A DNA stretch of 64,000 nucleotides from Reticulitermes speratus (GCA_021186555.1 JAJKFL010000005.1:22074635-22138634), one strand, 5' to 3'; shown: positions 13,561 to 25,921, counted from the first letter of the stretch. Numbers and translations are program-made. The notes: generated by a model from the sequence alone, not told the origin.

Positions 13561-15912
13561 AATAACTTTTTTTATTTAAAGAAAACAAAATACGTGTTAT
13601 AGTTTAGTTCATATTGTTTCAAATTTTTACAAAATAATTCTTACCTTAGAGTGAGACGTCCCCTTGTGATACACGAACAGAACAACTACTTACATTTTCA
13701 GACAATATCCTTTACTGACCAAAACATGTTATATGTTTCGCATTTTCATAAAGCCAGCCTGAGGTATGGGCATAAAGTGTGACAGAAATCAAGCACTTTA
13801 TAGCTTGCACGTTATCAATTAAAAAGGAGACTGAGACCTCAATCTTACAGCTGTTTATACAGGTTTTGTATCTTTTCTGTTATAACACCACCACTTCAGT
13901 TTTGGCTAGAAAGAGGTATGTTCTAACAGAGAGAGACTAGCCAGGCGTCTAACCTAAGCCGCTCTCGTACGACAACACAATAGTGGAGCTATAATAGTTG
14001 TATTAGTTTCTATATGCTGCTCGGAACGGGGATAAAAGTTAAAATATTAATTATTAAGTTTAGCTCACACATGTTTGACATAGGTGGACGTTCACTAAAA
14101 GAGGCGTTGGCAAGCAAACAAGAACTGTGAAAGCGCAGTGTACAAAACCATGGAACTAAATATTTAACTTTTTAGGTTACCCTGCATTCATGCATGTACT
14201 GAGAGTGAGGTCGTCCTGTGTCAAACACAAATCTGAACAGAGAGCGGTATCAAAACTGATTTTCTGATAAATTGCTAAAAGGGATATGTGTCATTTACTA
14301 CAAGCTGAAGTGTGCTGTTTTTATTCTCCAGTGTTTGATGCAAAATGTTATCGATGTTATAAATGACCTATCTTCACGGAAAATACTTTGTAACATCAAT
14401 TTGTTACAGTCATGCTATATATGTTTGACTGAAAGGACCTTCCCTGTAAACGCGCTTGAATAGTGCTTAAATATAAGGAATGAAATAAGAGACGGGAAAC
14501 CGTGTCCTTCAAAATGCAGTACCCCACAACAATCCCAGTGACGTTCTTTGCAATTTATTAACTATATTTGTGGCCTGTATATAATCAGAGTAATGTCTGT
14601 GGGGCAGAATAAACGAAATCCTCCATGTGTACTAGCAGTGAGCAAAGTGGGACTTATTATGGGTTATTACTGCTGAATACCGGAAATGCCCAACAATGTT
14701 TAGAGGAAGTCACGACCTTGACCGCTGACACAATGTCACAGACGGACGGTCACGTGGATAGACATGGCCTCCACGTAAGGTGTGCTTTTGAGGTAGTGGA
14801 GAATATCAAATATTGTTACCATTAACCTAATTCCAATCTCGAATTTCATTATATATTCCATCAAAAAATTATTGAAGTAACTAATTGACTATGTAACTAA
14901 TTCAGTGACAAATTCAGTCATCACCTTCGTGGTACTCCATAACACAATTCCAACGCCGATGCCATTGTATATCTAACTGCATGATTACCTACTGACACAT
15001 TTCATAATTTTCTTCAGCTCTGCCGCTCAGGTTTCGTAGGTCGCTCCGCTTTCAGTCTCGCTCTTTATCGTTTCCTTTCCCTCTCCCTTGATTGTCACCT
15101 TGACCCCAGCACTGTTAGTGTGTCAGCCTGGCCTTCGAGTCTTAGGTCTCTTTTCCACATGCGGGTTTGTGGCGATTTAGAGGGTCCGAATGGCGAACCT
15201 TGCTTTCTCGGTCACCTTCAGTTGTATGGAGTTTGAAGAAGTTGTCCTTCTTGTGTTATTGCATGAAAAATTAAAAACAAGAAAGAGAAGCATAAATTGT
15301 GGATATATTTCTTGTTGAATTCAAGGCTGGAACATGATATATTCTACTCTGTATTTAACGACACATCGTCTTTTCAACCTTGTCACTGTACAATGCAGAC
15401 TTAAAGTTGCATGTAGCTAGTTGGGCCTCACGTTCGGTAATAAAGAGTTCAGAGTCAAATTTATGATCCTTTATGTAGAACCAAACACCTTCAGAATCAA
15501 CAGCAGACTAATGAGATTGTGGGTGTTCGAAGAAGTGGCGCAACTAAACACCCTCTTGGAAAGGGCGCCGTAAGCGACAGTGCATAGCCAGGTGTGGCGC
15601 GTCAATGTTGTGACGCTACTATTGTGGTCGACATCTCCGCCCCCTATACAAATTAATGTGTACTGTTGCACTGATATACATTTATATCACTCGCAAAATT
15701 TCACTGCGAATTCCCACATCGACTACTTCCATGATGCCCTCCATGTGCTTAATTAAGCATCACGCTGTGCAGACGTGTGGAAGAGTGGACGTATAATTCC
15801 ATGCATTAAGTTAAGTTCAAAATGGAACGGAGGCGGTCAGCTTTATATCTTACGTGCCTTTCCTGTAAGGAAAGAGCCCTTGAAATACAGTAGATAAGAA
15901 GTTGGTTGCCTA

Positions 15913-16170
15913 TCCCAGTGGCCTTGCGGTCTGAGGCGTAGGTCTACGGCTGCTCGCTTGCTGGGATTGTGGGTTCGAATCTCGCCGAGGCATGGATGTT
16001 TATATCTTATGAGTGTAGTGTATTGTCAGGTAGAGGTCTCTGCGACGGGCTAGTCACTCGTCCAGAGGAGTCCTACCGAGTGTGGTGAGTCTAAAGTGTG
16101 TGATCGCGAAACCTCGAAAAACGAGGAGGTCCAGGCCCCTAGGGGCTGTCGAGCCATAGGAAAAAAAAAA
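15913..16170 (+). mobile_element. tRNA-derived SINE, family A, with target-site duplication
   Basis: This full-length copy runs from CCCAGTGGCCTTGCGGTC to GGGGCTGTCGAGCCATAGG and a pure A tail of ten bases or more. It is flanked by an exact 13-bp repeat, AAGAAGTTGGTTG, at 15896-15908 and 16169-16181. That is the product expected of LINE-driven reverse transcription at a nick. The exact duplication and clean A tail suggest a fairly recent insertion. Confidence 0.95.
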
Positions 16171-17589
16171 GAAGTTGGTTGTGTCACAGTGCTGGACTGA
16201 ACGCTGTGTGAAGAAGAATATCTATGACCGTGTATGGTATCGTGGTCAGTTAGTGCAGTTTTTAACATATTCACTAGACTGACTGAGCTATCCCGACTAT
16301 CTGTGATAAAGTTCGGGGACTAAGTAAGTAAATGGCTGTATAGGTAACTAATCTCATTATTCCGTTTCATCATTAAACAGTTCCTCGGTTTAATTTTATT
16401 GTCAATCCACCAGTTACCAAACTGGCAGAGAATACTATTTAGTGTTTTATAATTAACTGATCAGGAAAGGTTGTCTTAAGTTATTAGCTAACTGAGATAA
16501 CTGTAAAATAGTTATGAAACCTGAAGTATGATTATTTGTATAAATACAATTCTTAAAACACCTTGAGATAATAAAGATGGCCGGCATTACTTAATGATAC
16601 GTAATTCTCATTGTAAACGTGCTGTTTCTATCAGTTCGGAATTGCAATTGAATGAGACGACCGTATTTATTACCATACAAATACAAAACGGATTAGTCTG
16701 CCAATTTAAACATCGCATTTGTTTCATGAGATACTGCACTACACTTTAGTAGCCCTTGTTGAACGTACACTGTTGTTCTGAAGGTCATCTTATCTCACAG
16801 CCATGTAAGCTATGGCTTACTAACTGGGTAACTGGCTAATGAACTAATACTTCGTGAACTAAGTGTTCATCATCTAAAATTTCCATCCTTGTGTTGAATC
16901 TTAAGTTTTATTATGTGCTGAGAAATGAATGACGGATATACCCATCCATTAGTAAGAGAAGATGTGGAAATCTGAAGAGCGTATTTGCAGCTGCTACATA
17001 CAGAACACGCTTTTTCACCTGTTAGCATTGAGATATCCTGGAAACTTTACACGTGCTTCCTTTCAGTCAAATAACCGATAGTTTATCATCCACTTTGTTT
17101 TCTCAAGTGAAGCTAAAACTGTTCTATTCCCCACTAACTTTGAATATATCACTTCGTGAAGTCATGTGCGGAAAGACCAACTTGTTTCTACTAGTTTTAA
17201 AACGATGCCGTTTCAAGTAAGTTATTTAATGTTGAATGAAATGTAATAGTAGTATTGCAACGGAGGTGAATGTTATGGTAGCAAGTAGACATTGTCTACA
17301 TGCAGATAGAGTTTTTTCTGTAAAGGAACCAATAGAAAATTACGGAATACCTAAAAATATCTGTCCTGTCAGGATCGCAAGTAGGTGTCACTATGTCAAC
17401 CAACTCGATAATAGCACTGTTCATGTGTCCTACTGTAATAATGTTCTCAGCAACCAACAAAACTGAAACAAAAGGCCGCAGTGTAGTGAATCTCATTAAT
17501 CAAATTCCTACTTCAGAAGATGAAAACTGTGGGGACAGTGGAGATGGATAGATGTAACTTGAAAGTATAGTAAAGCGTCATTCAGCAAA

Positions 17590-17930
17590 ATTATTAAGAA
17601 GATCACACAAAGAGAATGAGATGGGCGGGGTTTGTGACACCTATAGGGGACTAGAGAAAAGCATACAGAATTTTATTCGGAAACGTGATTGGAAGGTACC
17701 ACTTGGGGTATACAGGCGTAGAAGAGAAAAAAATATATTAAAATAGATTTAAAACAATAAAAATACGAGTTTGTGGACTGGATCAAGGTGGCATCGGATA
17801 GAATCCAATGGAGAGTCTTCGTGAAAATGTTAATGAACTTTTGGGTTCCATAAAAGACGAAGAATTTATTGATGACGGAGGACACATTAGCTTCTCAGGA
17901 ACGACAGTATTCTATGGAGTTAATTGAATG
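17590..17930 (+). pseudogene. RTE-type LINE, 3' fragment
   Basis: The degenerate C-terminal end of the same protein class as 20348-23295 can be read over frameshifts: MRWAGFVTP, AYRILFGN, RRRREKNI, then WTGSRWH and TFGFHK. DTLASQERQYSMEL then appears in the 3' flank. Truncation at the 5' side is usual for LINEs. Confidence 0.75.
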
Positions 17931-18321
17931 GCTACACATAACCTGTATTGAAAATTAATTTAGCCTTATTATAGCAGGACACAAATCCAGCTTATGTTAA
18001 CATATATGTGCAGATATATAAATACACAGTACAATATACACGTAGCTATAGTAAGACGTTTTGCTGATTATAACGTTCATCGCTACTAACAATGTTACTA
18101 CACACTGAGCATTACAAGTATTAATTGCCTATAAATCTCCCTTCATTTTTTCGTAAATTTAAGGAAAATTTCTACGAATGTCATACAGTTCTTGCAATGA
18201 CAGTAACTGTACATTATGGGTTTAACTCAAAGTCTTCAGTATTTTATTAAATCCAGATTTGATGCCAGTCTGAAATTCTTGTTGGCAAATTAGTACAACA
18301 GTCTGCACTTATGCTTTGCAG

Positions 18322-18507
18322 GTGGCGTGGATCAAGGCGGACACAAAAGCCATTCTTGCTATTCACGAACACGTTATTACCAACAATGCACGTCTGTCGG
18401 TCACACATAACGACTTCAACACGTGGACCCTCAATTTGCGTGGGGTGAAGAGAGAGGACCGAGGGCAATATATGTGCCAAGTGAACACAGACCCCATGAA
18501 GAGCCAG
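18322..18507 (+). CDS. DIP/lachesin-like Ig protein, internal exon (second half of Ig domain 1)
   Basis: This 186-bp exon encodes 62 residues in phase 0 at both ends. It follows a TTTGCAG acceptor and ends at a CAG|GTGAGT donor. The peptide starts VAWIKADTKAILAIHEH, which carries the C-strand tryptophan of an Ig fold (residue 3). It ends with the F-strand motif DRGQYMCQV, where Cys52 should pair with a cysteine in the missing upstream exon. From family knowledge, the pattern KADTKAILAIHEHVITNN followed by CQVNTDPMKSQ is typical of the Dpr-interacting protein (DIP) / lachesin group. These are GPI-anchored or membrane cell-adhesion molecules of insect neurons that bind Dpr proteins and help specify synaptic partners. 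The frame joins directly to the exon at 25729. I could not find the exon with the start codon, signal peptide and first Ig1 cysteine in positions 1-18321. The DIP paralogue cannot be assigned from these domains by eye; automatic annotation may call it lachesin. Confidence 0.93.
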
Positions 18508-18705
18508 GTGAGTATTTGGAGTGCGCTAATGTACAGTATGTTTCTGACATTGATCAGTCTTTTGTAATGGAATATTTATTTACTTTTGAGAATGGATGTC
18601 AACCATTCTTACCCTGAAGTTTAAAAAATTGTAAGTATAACAATTTTTAGTTTAAATACCGCTACAGTAATGGAAGGAAATCGCATAATAAAATCCTTCA
18701 TAGCT

Positions 18706-18850
18706 TGCATTCTTCTGTATGGTTGCCAATGTTTCGGACGAATCTGTTGCTTTCAAAATACTGTAAACTTATACCTAGCTATACGGCGTCACGTGCAAGA
18801 AGACTGTAATCCTAATGTTTGTCGCTGTGATAACCGCAAATTCCGAACAT
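18706..18850 (+). repeat. Short dispersed repeat of unknown class (family G)
   Basis: It shares the core ACGGCGTCAC(A/G)T and a downstream GTCGCTGTGATAACCGC with the block at 13461. It lies 200 bp after the first Ig exon and gives a 60-codon open frame without family features. Confidence 0.4.
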
Positions 18851-19357
18851 AAATAGGGCGATTCAAGTCAAGACAGATGAGATGTAGTATGTGTCACATA
18901 GATGACAAATCGTGCCGAAGTTTGGTAAAAACTTGAATGAAAGAAACAACTTGGGATGTATATGCGTAGATGAGAGATAATACTGTAAATTTATCTCACA
19001 CGAACAGGCTATGAGGACTGGATACGGAATTGTGACGTGCCATTTTTAACAAGGTAATGAACCTTCCAATTGCATTAAAAGCGTGAAAATTTGTGACTAG
19101 TGGAACGTTTTCAACAATAACATACGTTTCTGTCAAACGGGTAGACTGATAGTTCGAAAAGTTCTGACGGCCTTAATACTTCATCGAATCACTATAGCGG
19201 TTTAACTTTAAATGTTGTCATTTATTTTATACCAGATCCAATGCTTATATCTTCAATGCTTACTTTCTCTGAAATGTTGAAAGGCACGTCTTTCGTTTTA
19301 TTATAAGACTAATATTTTATGTTAAAATGCAATGTTAATGCCTCTAACCGTGACGGC

Positions 19358-19574
19358 TAGTGGCGTAGTTGCGTTCCCGCAAGCCCAGACCTGCCGGGGG
19401 CCCCGTGGGTCAGAGAGTCCCGCAAACCTAGAAAATTCTACAATTTGTTGTGGGTTCTTTCGGAATGGGTTCCATTCTTCTGACAGAAGGCAGAATTATG
19501 AATTCCTCTTACGCTATCTAGGATTAATTCGCTAATGACTAGAAGGGGGCCCCTAAAGGTTGCCTACGCCACTG
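19358..19574. mobile_element. hAT-like MITE, 217 bp
   Basis: The ends are imperfect inverted repeats beginning AGTGGCGTAG (left TAGTGGCGTAGTTGCG, right end CCTACGCCACTG). GGGGGCCCC lies near both ends. Flanking octamers GTGACGGC (19350-19357) and ATGACGGT (19575-19582) match at 6 of 8 positions, both differences being transitions. An 8-bp duplication and CAGTGGCGTAG-type ends are the hallmark of hAT elements. There is no transposase inside. Confidence 0.85.
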
Positions 19575-19626
19575 ATGACGGTATTGATTTATTTTGATTT
19601 GGTATGAAGCAGACATGCCGAACCAA

Positions 19627-19880
19627 GCAGCCGTGCGGTCTCAGTCGTGGGTCTGCGGCCGCTCGTTGCTAGGATTGTGGGTTCGAATCCCGCCGGGGAC
19701 ATGGATGTCTGTCTCTTGTGAGTGTCGTGCGTTGTCAGGTAGAGGTCTCTGCGTCGGGCCGGTCACTCGTCCAGAGGAGTCCTACCGAGAGTGATGTGTC
19801 TGGAAGTGTGATGTGTCTGAGTGTGACCGTGAAGCCTCGATAACGAGGAGGCTCTAGCCCACTAAGGGCTGTTTCCATAA
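19627..19880 (+). mobile_element. tRNA-derived SINE, family A
   Basis: The copy has the head GCAGCCGTGCGGTC (first bases diverged), the B box GGTTCGAATCCCGCC and the usual body (ATGGATGTCTGTCTCTTGTG, CCTACCGAGAGTG). A short local duplication (GTGTCTG / GTGATGTG) near 19797-19820 lengthens it. It lies 50 bp after the hAT-like MITE that ends at 19574. Confidence 0.87.
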
Positions 19881-20347
19881 CTTTACGCGTCATGAATGCA
19901 TTCATTAATCTTACTCTGACATTTACTGATTTGAGAGACCTCCCCCAGATATGTTACAAAATGATAAATTTCGAAGTTACAGTCGTAGCACTTTCTCAGG
20001 TACGTCAGGTAGGAGGCAGGGATAACCTCTCTGAAGTCTATTTTCCTGCTATTATGTGATAAAACACCTGTGATAGTAAATAGGATTAGAATATTAGAAT
20101 TGCATTAATTTTTGTGTAACTGAAAATATTTTATGCACACCTCACATTCGTCTCACATGGAAATTAAAAAGGCTCGCTTCCACTGTTTTAAATTTCTTCT
20201 TGACTGTGTACACACGCCACGTAGAGTTTTATCTTCAGCAGCTACTGTGACCTCTGTAGTATTATGTCTGTGCGTGTATTGTATTTTGCACTCTAAATTA
20301 TAAGCAATATCAAAAAGACGTAAGCCATGGAAAATTAATATGAGATA

Positions 20348-23295
20348 GCGAACTTGGAATGTGAGCAGCCTTCATAGGTCACAGTCACTGAAGACATTTG
20401 CAAGAATCTGCCAAGTGTAGATTAGATTTATTGGGACTAAAGTAGGTCAAAAGAGAAAGGAAGGCCCTGACCTGTTAGAGAATTACGTTTTTTCTGTGCA
20501 AAAGGAAATGTAAATTATGAACTGGGGACAGAATACCTTATGAATAAGTGAATCATGTGAACAGTTAAGACAGTAGAATGTGTCAGTGATAGGATGTCGT
20601 ATGTAGTGCTACGAAGTCGCTTATGTGATATATTTATGAATGCGCCTGCCCTACCTGAGGAAAGAAGTATTGACTCAAAGAGCATTTTGTGTGAGGAAAT
20701 AGAGTAGGTATTCAATCACTTCCCTAGTAACCACATGAAAATTCTCTTAGGAGATTTCGAAGCAACATAACGGAGAGAAGACGATTTTCAAATTGAAAAC
20801 TGAGAATGAGATTTTGCTTGAAATAAGTAATGGTAGTAATTTTAAAGTTGAAAACTTTGCCACATCAAGAATTTAATTGTCAAGAGAACAATTTTTCCTC
20901 ATCGAAACATTTATAAATCAGTTGGACCTACCCTTGTTGAAAGACTCACAGTCAGACTGATCACATCTTGACAATCAGGAGATGATATTCAACTATACTT
21001 CATGTCGGATTTTTCAGGGGAGCAGACTGTGATACTGATGGTTGCTAGACTTAGAGAGTGACTGTCAGCAATTAAACTTGTGGGCAGAAGTTTTATATGC
21101 ACGGATTTAATCTCAAGAAGCCATATGATATGGGAGATAGTGAAGAGTATCAGCTTAAAGTCTCAAACTGGTTTGCTGCTTGGAAGATCTTAGATGGTAA
21201 AGGGAGGTAAATGGGCCTTAGTTCAAAGCTAAAGACAGTCTAGGTCAGAATGAATGAGAGCAGCTTACACCGTGATGAATTTTCAAAATTGTTCGACGGC
21301 CGGGAGCAGGATAAATTGCAATGTATATAGGATCCAAGCCAAATTAATTAGCATAAACTGAACAACGTAAGACGCGAAATTAGTTGTCTTTTCATGAAAA
21401 ATTACGGATATATTTGGAAGGTAAATTCAATGATCTTGATGCAAACAGTAAGAATAGGACTATAAGGTACTCTTATAGAGTCGTGAATGAATTTAAGTAG
21501 GGTTAATAAGCAAGAATTTAGTAAAGGATGAGAAGAGTGATCTGTTTGCAGATTTCCACACTATTTGGATTAGGTGGAAGAATCACTTCGGTGTCTTATT
21601 CAATTTGCTTGGGACTGCTGACTTTAGGCACACTCAGATACATACAACTGAGCGATTAATGCCTGAGCCTAGTGGCTTTAAGGTTGAGATGGCTACTGAA
21701 AACCTGAAAAGTTATAAACCACCGTATCTTGATCAAACCCCAGCAGAACTGATTCTAGCGGGAAGTAGGGCAGTAGGTTCTGAGTTACGTTAAATTGTTA
21801 ATTCTGTTAAAGATAGAAATGCCTCAACAGTGGGAGTCAAGACAGGCGACGAAAACGGATTGTAGTATTGCCGAGATATATCACTGTTATCGACTACATG
21901 CAAAATTCTATCCAAAATTCCTCAATTGAAGGTAATTCCATATGTAGATGAAATTATCGGGATCGTCACTGTGGACTTCAACGTAACAGGCCAGCTTCTG
22001 GTTTCGTCAAATATTTCAGAAATAATGACAATACAATGGAAGAGTGCAGCAGCTATTTACAGTATAGAAGTCAAGGAAGCTTATGATACACTTGGGAAGG
22101 AGGTTGTGTATAATATCTTCTTTGAGATTGGCATCTCATTGAAAGTAGTTAGGGTGAAATAATATTTTAAAATGAAACCTATAGTAAATTCCAGACATGC
22201 AAACATGCGTCTGATGCATTTTGTGTGAAAAATTGCTTGAAAAAAGGAGATGCTTAATATTTATTGCTTTTCCAAATTTGGTTTAGGATAGGCAATGAGG
22301 AAGGTTTATGCACACCAAGAGGGCTTGATTTTGAATGGGAAGTATCGGTTTCTGGTTTGTCTTGAAGAAGCAAATTTATTCAGTAAGTAAATGTAAAGTA
22401 TCAAGAAAAACACAGAAGCTTTATTAGTTGCTGAGGAGGAGATTGGTCTAGAATTTATTCTTCAAAAATCTCAGTGTATTCGCGTATCGTGAATAGAATG
22501 CAACAAAATCGCAATATAAATGCGGGCAATAGATTCTTTGGAACTGTAACTAAGTTTAAACATTTCAGAAGGAAAGTAGCAAATCAAATTCCATTCATGA
22601 AAAAATTAAGAGCTGACCGATTTTGCGGAATACGTGCTACCTTTCGGTCCAGTAGCTTTTGCCTTCCGGTTTTCTATCCCAAAATAGATAAAAAATATAT
22701 AGAATCACAGTTTTATTTGTTGTTTTGTATGGGTTTAAAGCTTGGTCTCTCTCACCGAAGGAACAACTTAAGCTGAGGATATTTCGAAGAGGGTACCGAG
22801 GAATATATTTGGACCTAAGAGGGAGATTTAACAGGGACTGAAGGCAATTACATAATAAAGAGCTTAATGAGTTTTATTCCTCACCAACTATTATTCGAGT
22901 GATCAAATCAAGAAGAATGAAGTGCCCGGGACATGTGCTGCGTAGGGGGATAGAGGAGATGCACACAGGGTTTGGTGGAAAAACCTGAGGTGCCCGGGAC
23001 GTGTGTTACGTAGGGAATAGAGGAGGTGCATACAGGATTTGGTGGAAAAAGCTGACGTAAAAAGACGACTGGAAATACAGAGGTATATTAGGGACTATAA
23101 TATTAAAATAGATCTTAAAGAAAGAGATGAGGGAACGTGGACTGAATTAATTTCGTTCAAGACAGACAAAAGTCTCTAAGTCTTGTGAGCAGGATAAAGA
23201 ATTTTCGGGTTCCATAAAATGCAGGGAATTTCTTGAATAGCTAAGGAACTACAAGCTTCTGAACAAGGACATTGCCCATGGAGTCAGATATAAGG
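20348..23295 (+). pseudogene. Dead, nearly full-length RTE-type LINE (endonuclease-reverse transcriptase)
   Basis: Broken but collinear pieces of an RTE-type retrotransposon protein can be read in order. Near 20349 RTWNVSSLHRSQSLKT matches the first endonuclease block. Near 20735 HMKILLGDFEAT is the LLGDFN block, with the N changed to E. Near 20960 there is DHILTIRR and then RGADCDTD. Near 21930 IPYVDEIIG and EAYDTLGKEVVYNIFFEIG represent reverse transcriptase. Near 22560 FKHFRRKVANQIP is the thumb region, and near 22900 RVIKSRR begins the C-terminal block. Near 23205 FGFHKMQGIS and the run to about 23290 mark the end. Many stops and frameshifts break the frame. The intact protein would make the enzyme that copies RTE elements, and in other animals mobilises SINEs. 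A 68-bp tandem duplication affects the C-terminal block (22922-23057). Confidence 0.85.
22922..23057 (+). repeat. 68-bp tandem duplication inside the RTE LINE
   Basis: GTGCCCGGGACATGTGCTGC at 22922 is repeated with a few changes as GTGCCCGGGACGTGTGTTAC at 22990. Each copy is followed by related AGAGGAGATGCACACAGG and AGAGGAGGTGCATACAGG stretches. The offset is 68 bp, which is not a multiple of three, so it would shift the frame. Confidence 0.85.
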
Positions 23296-24180
23296 CACTG
23301 TAAGTTACTAGATTCTGAACTGTATATTGGAAAATTTTCTCTGAATTGAATCTGTTCTATTTAAACAGAATATAATTTTTTTCATGCAACATTTAATTGG
23401 CCACATTGTAATGCATTTATTAAATACGTTATGTTATAAGTTTGCCTTAAATGTTAGTACGTATACCTTAACTTATACTTATTTTCGTTTTGTTTCCATC
23501 TTTATTGTGGCTATATATATTGTTAGAAACTTATTGAAGTTGCAGGTGGCAGGAATAAAAGTTAATCATTTTGGTTAATATCGAGCTGCGGCACTTAATC
23601 CTCTTACTGCATTCCGGGTATTCTTTTTGTCTGCTGTTGTTGAGAGATGCAGACACAATACCTACGGCAGGCAATGAACGCTACTTCCCACATGCCTCAC
23701 TGGTTACATTTCGTAATCAATCACACTGTCGTTTTTCGTTTGACATAATATAATGATGTTGCGTTTAACACACGTCATGTTCTGTAGGTCATAGGTCTGA
23801 AACTTTGCACTGTATTTGGCTATTAGAATGTCCAGCTTGAAAAGCAAATACACATCAGACCTGCCTTTGTTGTTTATTACCCAAATACAATAGGACAAAA
23901 AGTGTCGCTAGTTGGGTTGTACTTTGGATCACGAGTTTCCAAATGCTGGTTGCGGTGACTGTGAAGACTTGTCTTCTGAGATGTGACACCGTGTAGTTTG
24001 ATAATTACCAAACACTTGAAGGAATTTGGTGCTTCCATATTCAGGAAGGAATACTAAGGCGATCTTCGGAAAAAGAGGTTTCCTTATAAGGAAGGGAAAA
24101 CCAGGATCATGTCTGAGGGCGAAGTAACTGAAGACTTGAATATTTTAGGAAGCAGACGTCTTAAAAAAAATGAAAAAAGC

Positions 24181-24385
24181 TGTTCTAAGCCAGATCAATG
24201 TGCTCCATACCCACCAATTCTGCTTAATTAGTGTAATTGCCAATATTACTTTTGCATCTACATCCAGGTCTTCAAAACGATCTCTTTCCGTCCGGTTTTC
24301 CAACCAAAGTCATGTACATTTCTTTTTTGTACCATTCGCGCAGCATGCTCCCTCCTCCAACTTATCCTCTTGATGTGATCGCCCA
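24181..24385 (-). pseudogene. RTE-type LINE, 3' fragment, antisense
   Basis: On the - strand MTLVGKPDGKRSF and then RPGCRCKSNI, MEHIDLA match the C-terminal VGKPEGKRPLGRPRRRWEDNI...WIDLAQDR block. A stop and a frameshift are present. Confidence 0.72.
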
Positions 24386-25069
24386 AATTATATTTGTGAG
24401 GAATAAATATCATGTAGATCCTCATTAAGATGTGGTATATACCAAAACAGAATATTAGGTTGCATTTCATATAACTACACTCGGGCTAGGTCTCAGCACA
24501 TTTACAAGCGTCCACAATACTTGTTGGATAGAAGGATGGATGAACCCCAGACAGGAATAAAATGTTAGTAGTCCAACCGTCAGCATTTCAGTTTGTTGAT
24601 GATGTTATGGGATAGTGAGAAAATATTGGAGCTAATTTCTGAAACTAAGCCATCTGACGTAATTAGGGCGCTGGGAGCGTGAGTGTGTCTGAATATGTTG
24701 GTACCAACACAACAACACAGGCGCGGTGGTTGATGAGATGTCAACATCGCAGCAGGCGACAAACTCAATTTGCCAGGTCAGAAACTAGAGGCATTCCGCC
24801 GCACCCACTAAATTTACAGCGCTTTACAACTGGGAGTCTTAACGTCAAATTCATGCAGACAGATGTGTTTTGTAACTTGCAACAACATTATTTTTTCAAA
24901 CGTTTTTCAAGTTGACATACAATTCCTTTGCTCACATTAATTAACTAACAAAGCTATTAACACAAATAACTCCGTGGATTAAGGTCTTCTAAAGAAGCCG
25001 GTAGTTGCTCAACTGATCCATACATTATTTGCTCTTATGGAACCCCATACTTCAGTACTGTGTGTACAA

Positions 25070-25195
25070 CACCTTGATACTGAATCCGACACTGAATTAC
25101 TTCAGTCCAGTTCAGATGCACTCTCCCTATTCCTGTAAGATCCTCCCATCTACGAATAGGCCTCCCAACGGCTTCTTCTTCTGTTTTTCTGACAT
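25070..25195 (-). pseudogene. LINE 3' fragment, antisense
   Basis: The - strand reads KQKKKPLG, then after a frameshift RPIRRWEDLTGIGRVHLNWT. This looks like the C-terminal block GRPRRRWEDDI...NWT of a non-LTR retrotransposon protein. The fragment is short and ends about 530 bp before the exon at 25729. Confidence 0.5.
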
Positions 25196-25728
25196 AGTTT
25201 GTGTGCAATTTCCATCTTCCCCATCCACGTTATATTCCACGATCATCACATCATTATTCGTGTCATAATCCAGTAATATTTGGTGACATTTACATTAATG
25301 AAGCTTCTAATTACACAGATCTCTACATCCTCCTATTACTTCCTTTACCTTAGGCCTAAATGTTTTCCTTAGCACCCCCTTCTCGAACACGCCTGATTTT
25401 TCGCCCTTACGTTCAAAGGCCAAGTTCTACTCTCGTGCTAAACAGCAGATTCATTTGTGCTTTTGTCTTTTCTTAATCTTTACCTTCCAAATATGACGGA
25501 GTTTATCTTTTCACCGTCAATTCCTACAAGACTTATATCTACCTTCGGGTCAACCAAGTTGTTATTTTCTTTGAGAGGGTCGAATCAAACGCATGAATAA
25601 ATGAATTTATTTTCTTTGTGCTTGTTATAAGGTTCCTTCCAACGAATCAATCACTTTATATTAGTAATCAGTCATATTGCTCTCGATATAACAGGGACAG
25701 ACTTTTTGGATATATCGGTTTCTTTCAG

Positions 25729-25921
25729 ACGGCCTTCCTAGAAGTGGTGATACCTCCAGACATTATTTACGAAGAAACCTCTGGAGATCTAATGGTTCCT
25801 GAGGGAGGATCCGCCAAATTGGTGTGTAAGGCGCGAGGCTTTCCAAAACCGCGCGTCGTCTGGAGAAGAGAAGACGGCGGCGAGATTATCCTCCGCGGCG
25901 GTCCCTCCACAAAAACACGAG
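25729..25921 (+). CDS. DIP/lachesin-like Ig protein, internal exon (linker and first half of Ig domain 2)
   Basis: The exon is 193 bp, entering in phase 0 after TTTCTTTCAG and leaving in phase 1 at CGAG|GTTAGT. Joined to the preceding exon it reads ...PMKSQ-TAFLEVVIPPDI, the standard Ig1-Ig2 linker of DIP proteins. The remainder contains EETSGDLMVPEGGSAKLVC, with the first Ig2 cysteine, and then GFPKPRVVWRREDG, with the Ig2 C-strand tryptophan. There is no stop, frameshift or unusual codon. The open frame extends left of the acceptor in the raw sequence, but that upstream part does not resemble the family, so the AG at 25727-25728 is the boundary I chose. The protein continues through the exon at 33108, which supplies the Ig2 partner cysteine. 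The function inferred from the family is neuronal surface recognition. Confidence 0.94.

Larger units (their letters stand above)
1..18321 (+). other. Sequence upstream of the first visible exon, presumed intron
   Basis: The exon at 18322 enters in phase 0 in the middle of Ig domain 1, so a coding exon must precede it. I could not find that exon here, and the region is probably the 3' part of a longer intron. It contains SINEs of families A, B and D, a 261-bp inverted-repeat element and RTE fragments. I see nothing identifiable in 591-2054, 2321-3329, 3382-5259, 5993-6280, 6532-7537, 7647-8229, 8421-10357, 10410-11880, 12183-13439, 13561-15895 and 16182-17589. Confidence 0.55.
18508..25728 (+). 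other. Intron of the DIP-like gene, 7.2 kb
   Basis: The span runs from a GTGAGT donor to a TTTCAG acceptor. It contains a hAT-like MITE, a family A SINE, a dead full-length RTE LINE and two antisense RTE fragments, listed separately. Between these, 18850-19349, 19881-20347, 23296-24180 and 25196-25728 show no feature I can name. Confidence 0.85.

Noticed and set aside
15913-15985. tRNA gene suggested by A and B boxes (also in the other SINE heads)
   Set aside because: The cloverleaf stems do not pair well, and the sequence continues into a repeated SINE body with an A tail and target duplication.
25618-25728. Open frame continuing upstream of the Ig2 exon, which could make it an alternative first exon
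   Set aside because: The upstream residues do not resemble a signal peptide or DIP sequence, and a good acceptor lies exactly at the conserved linker.
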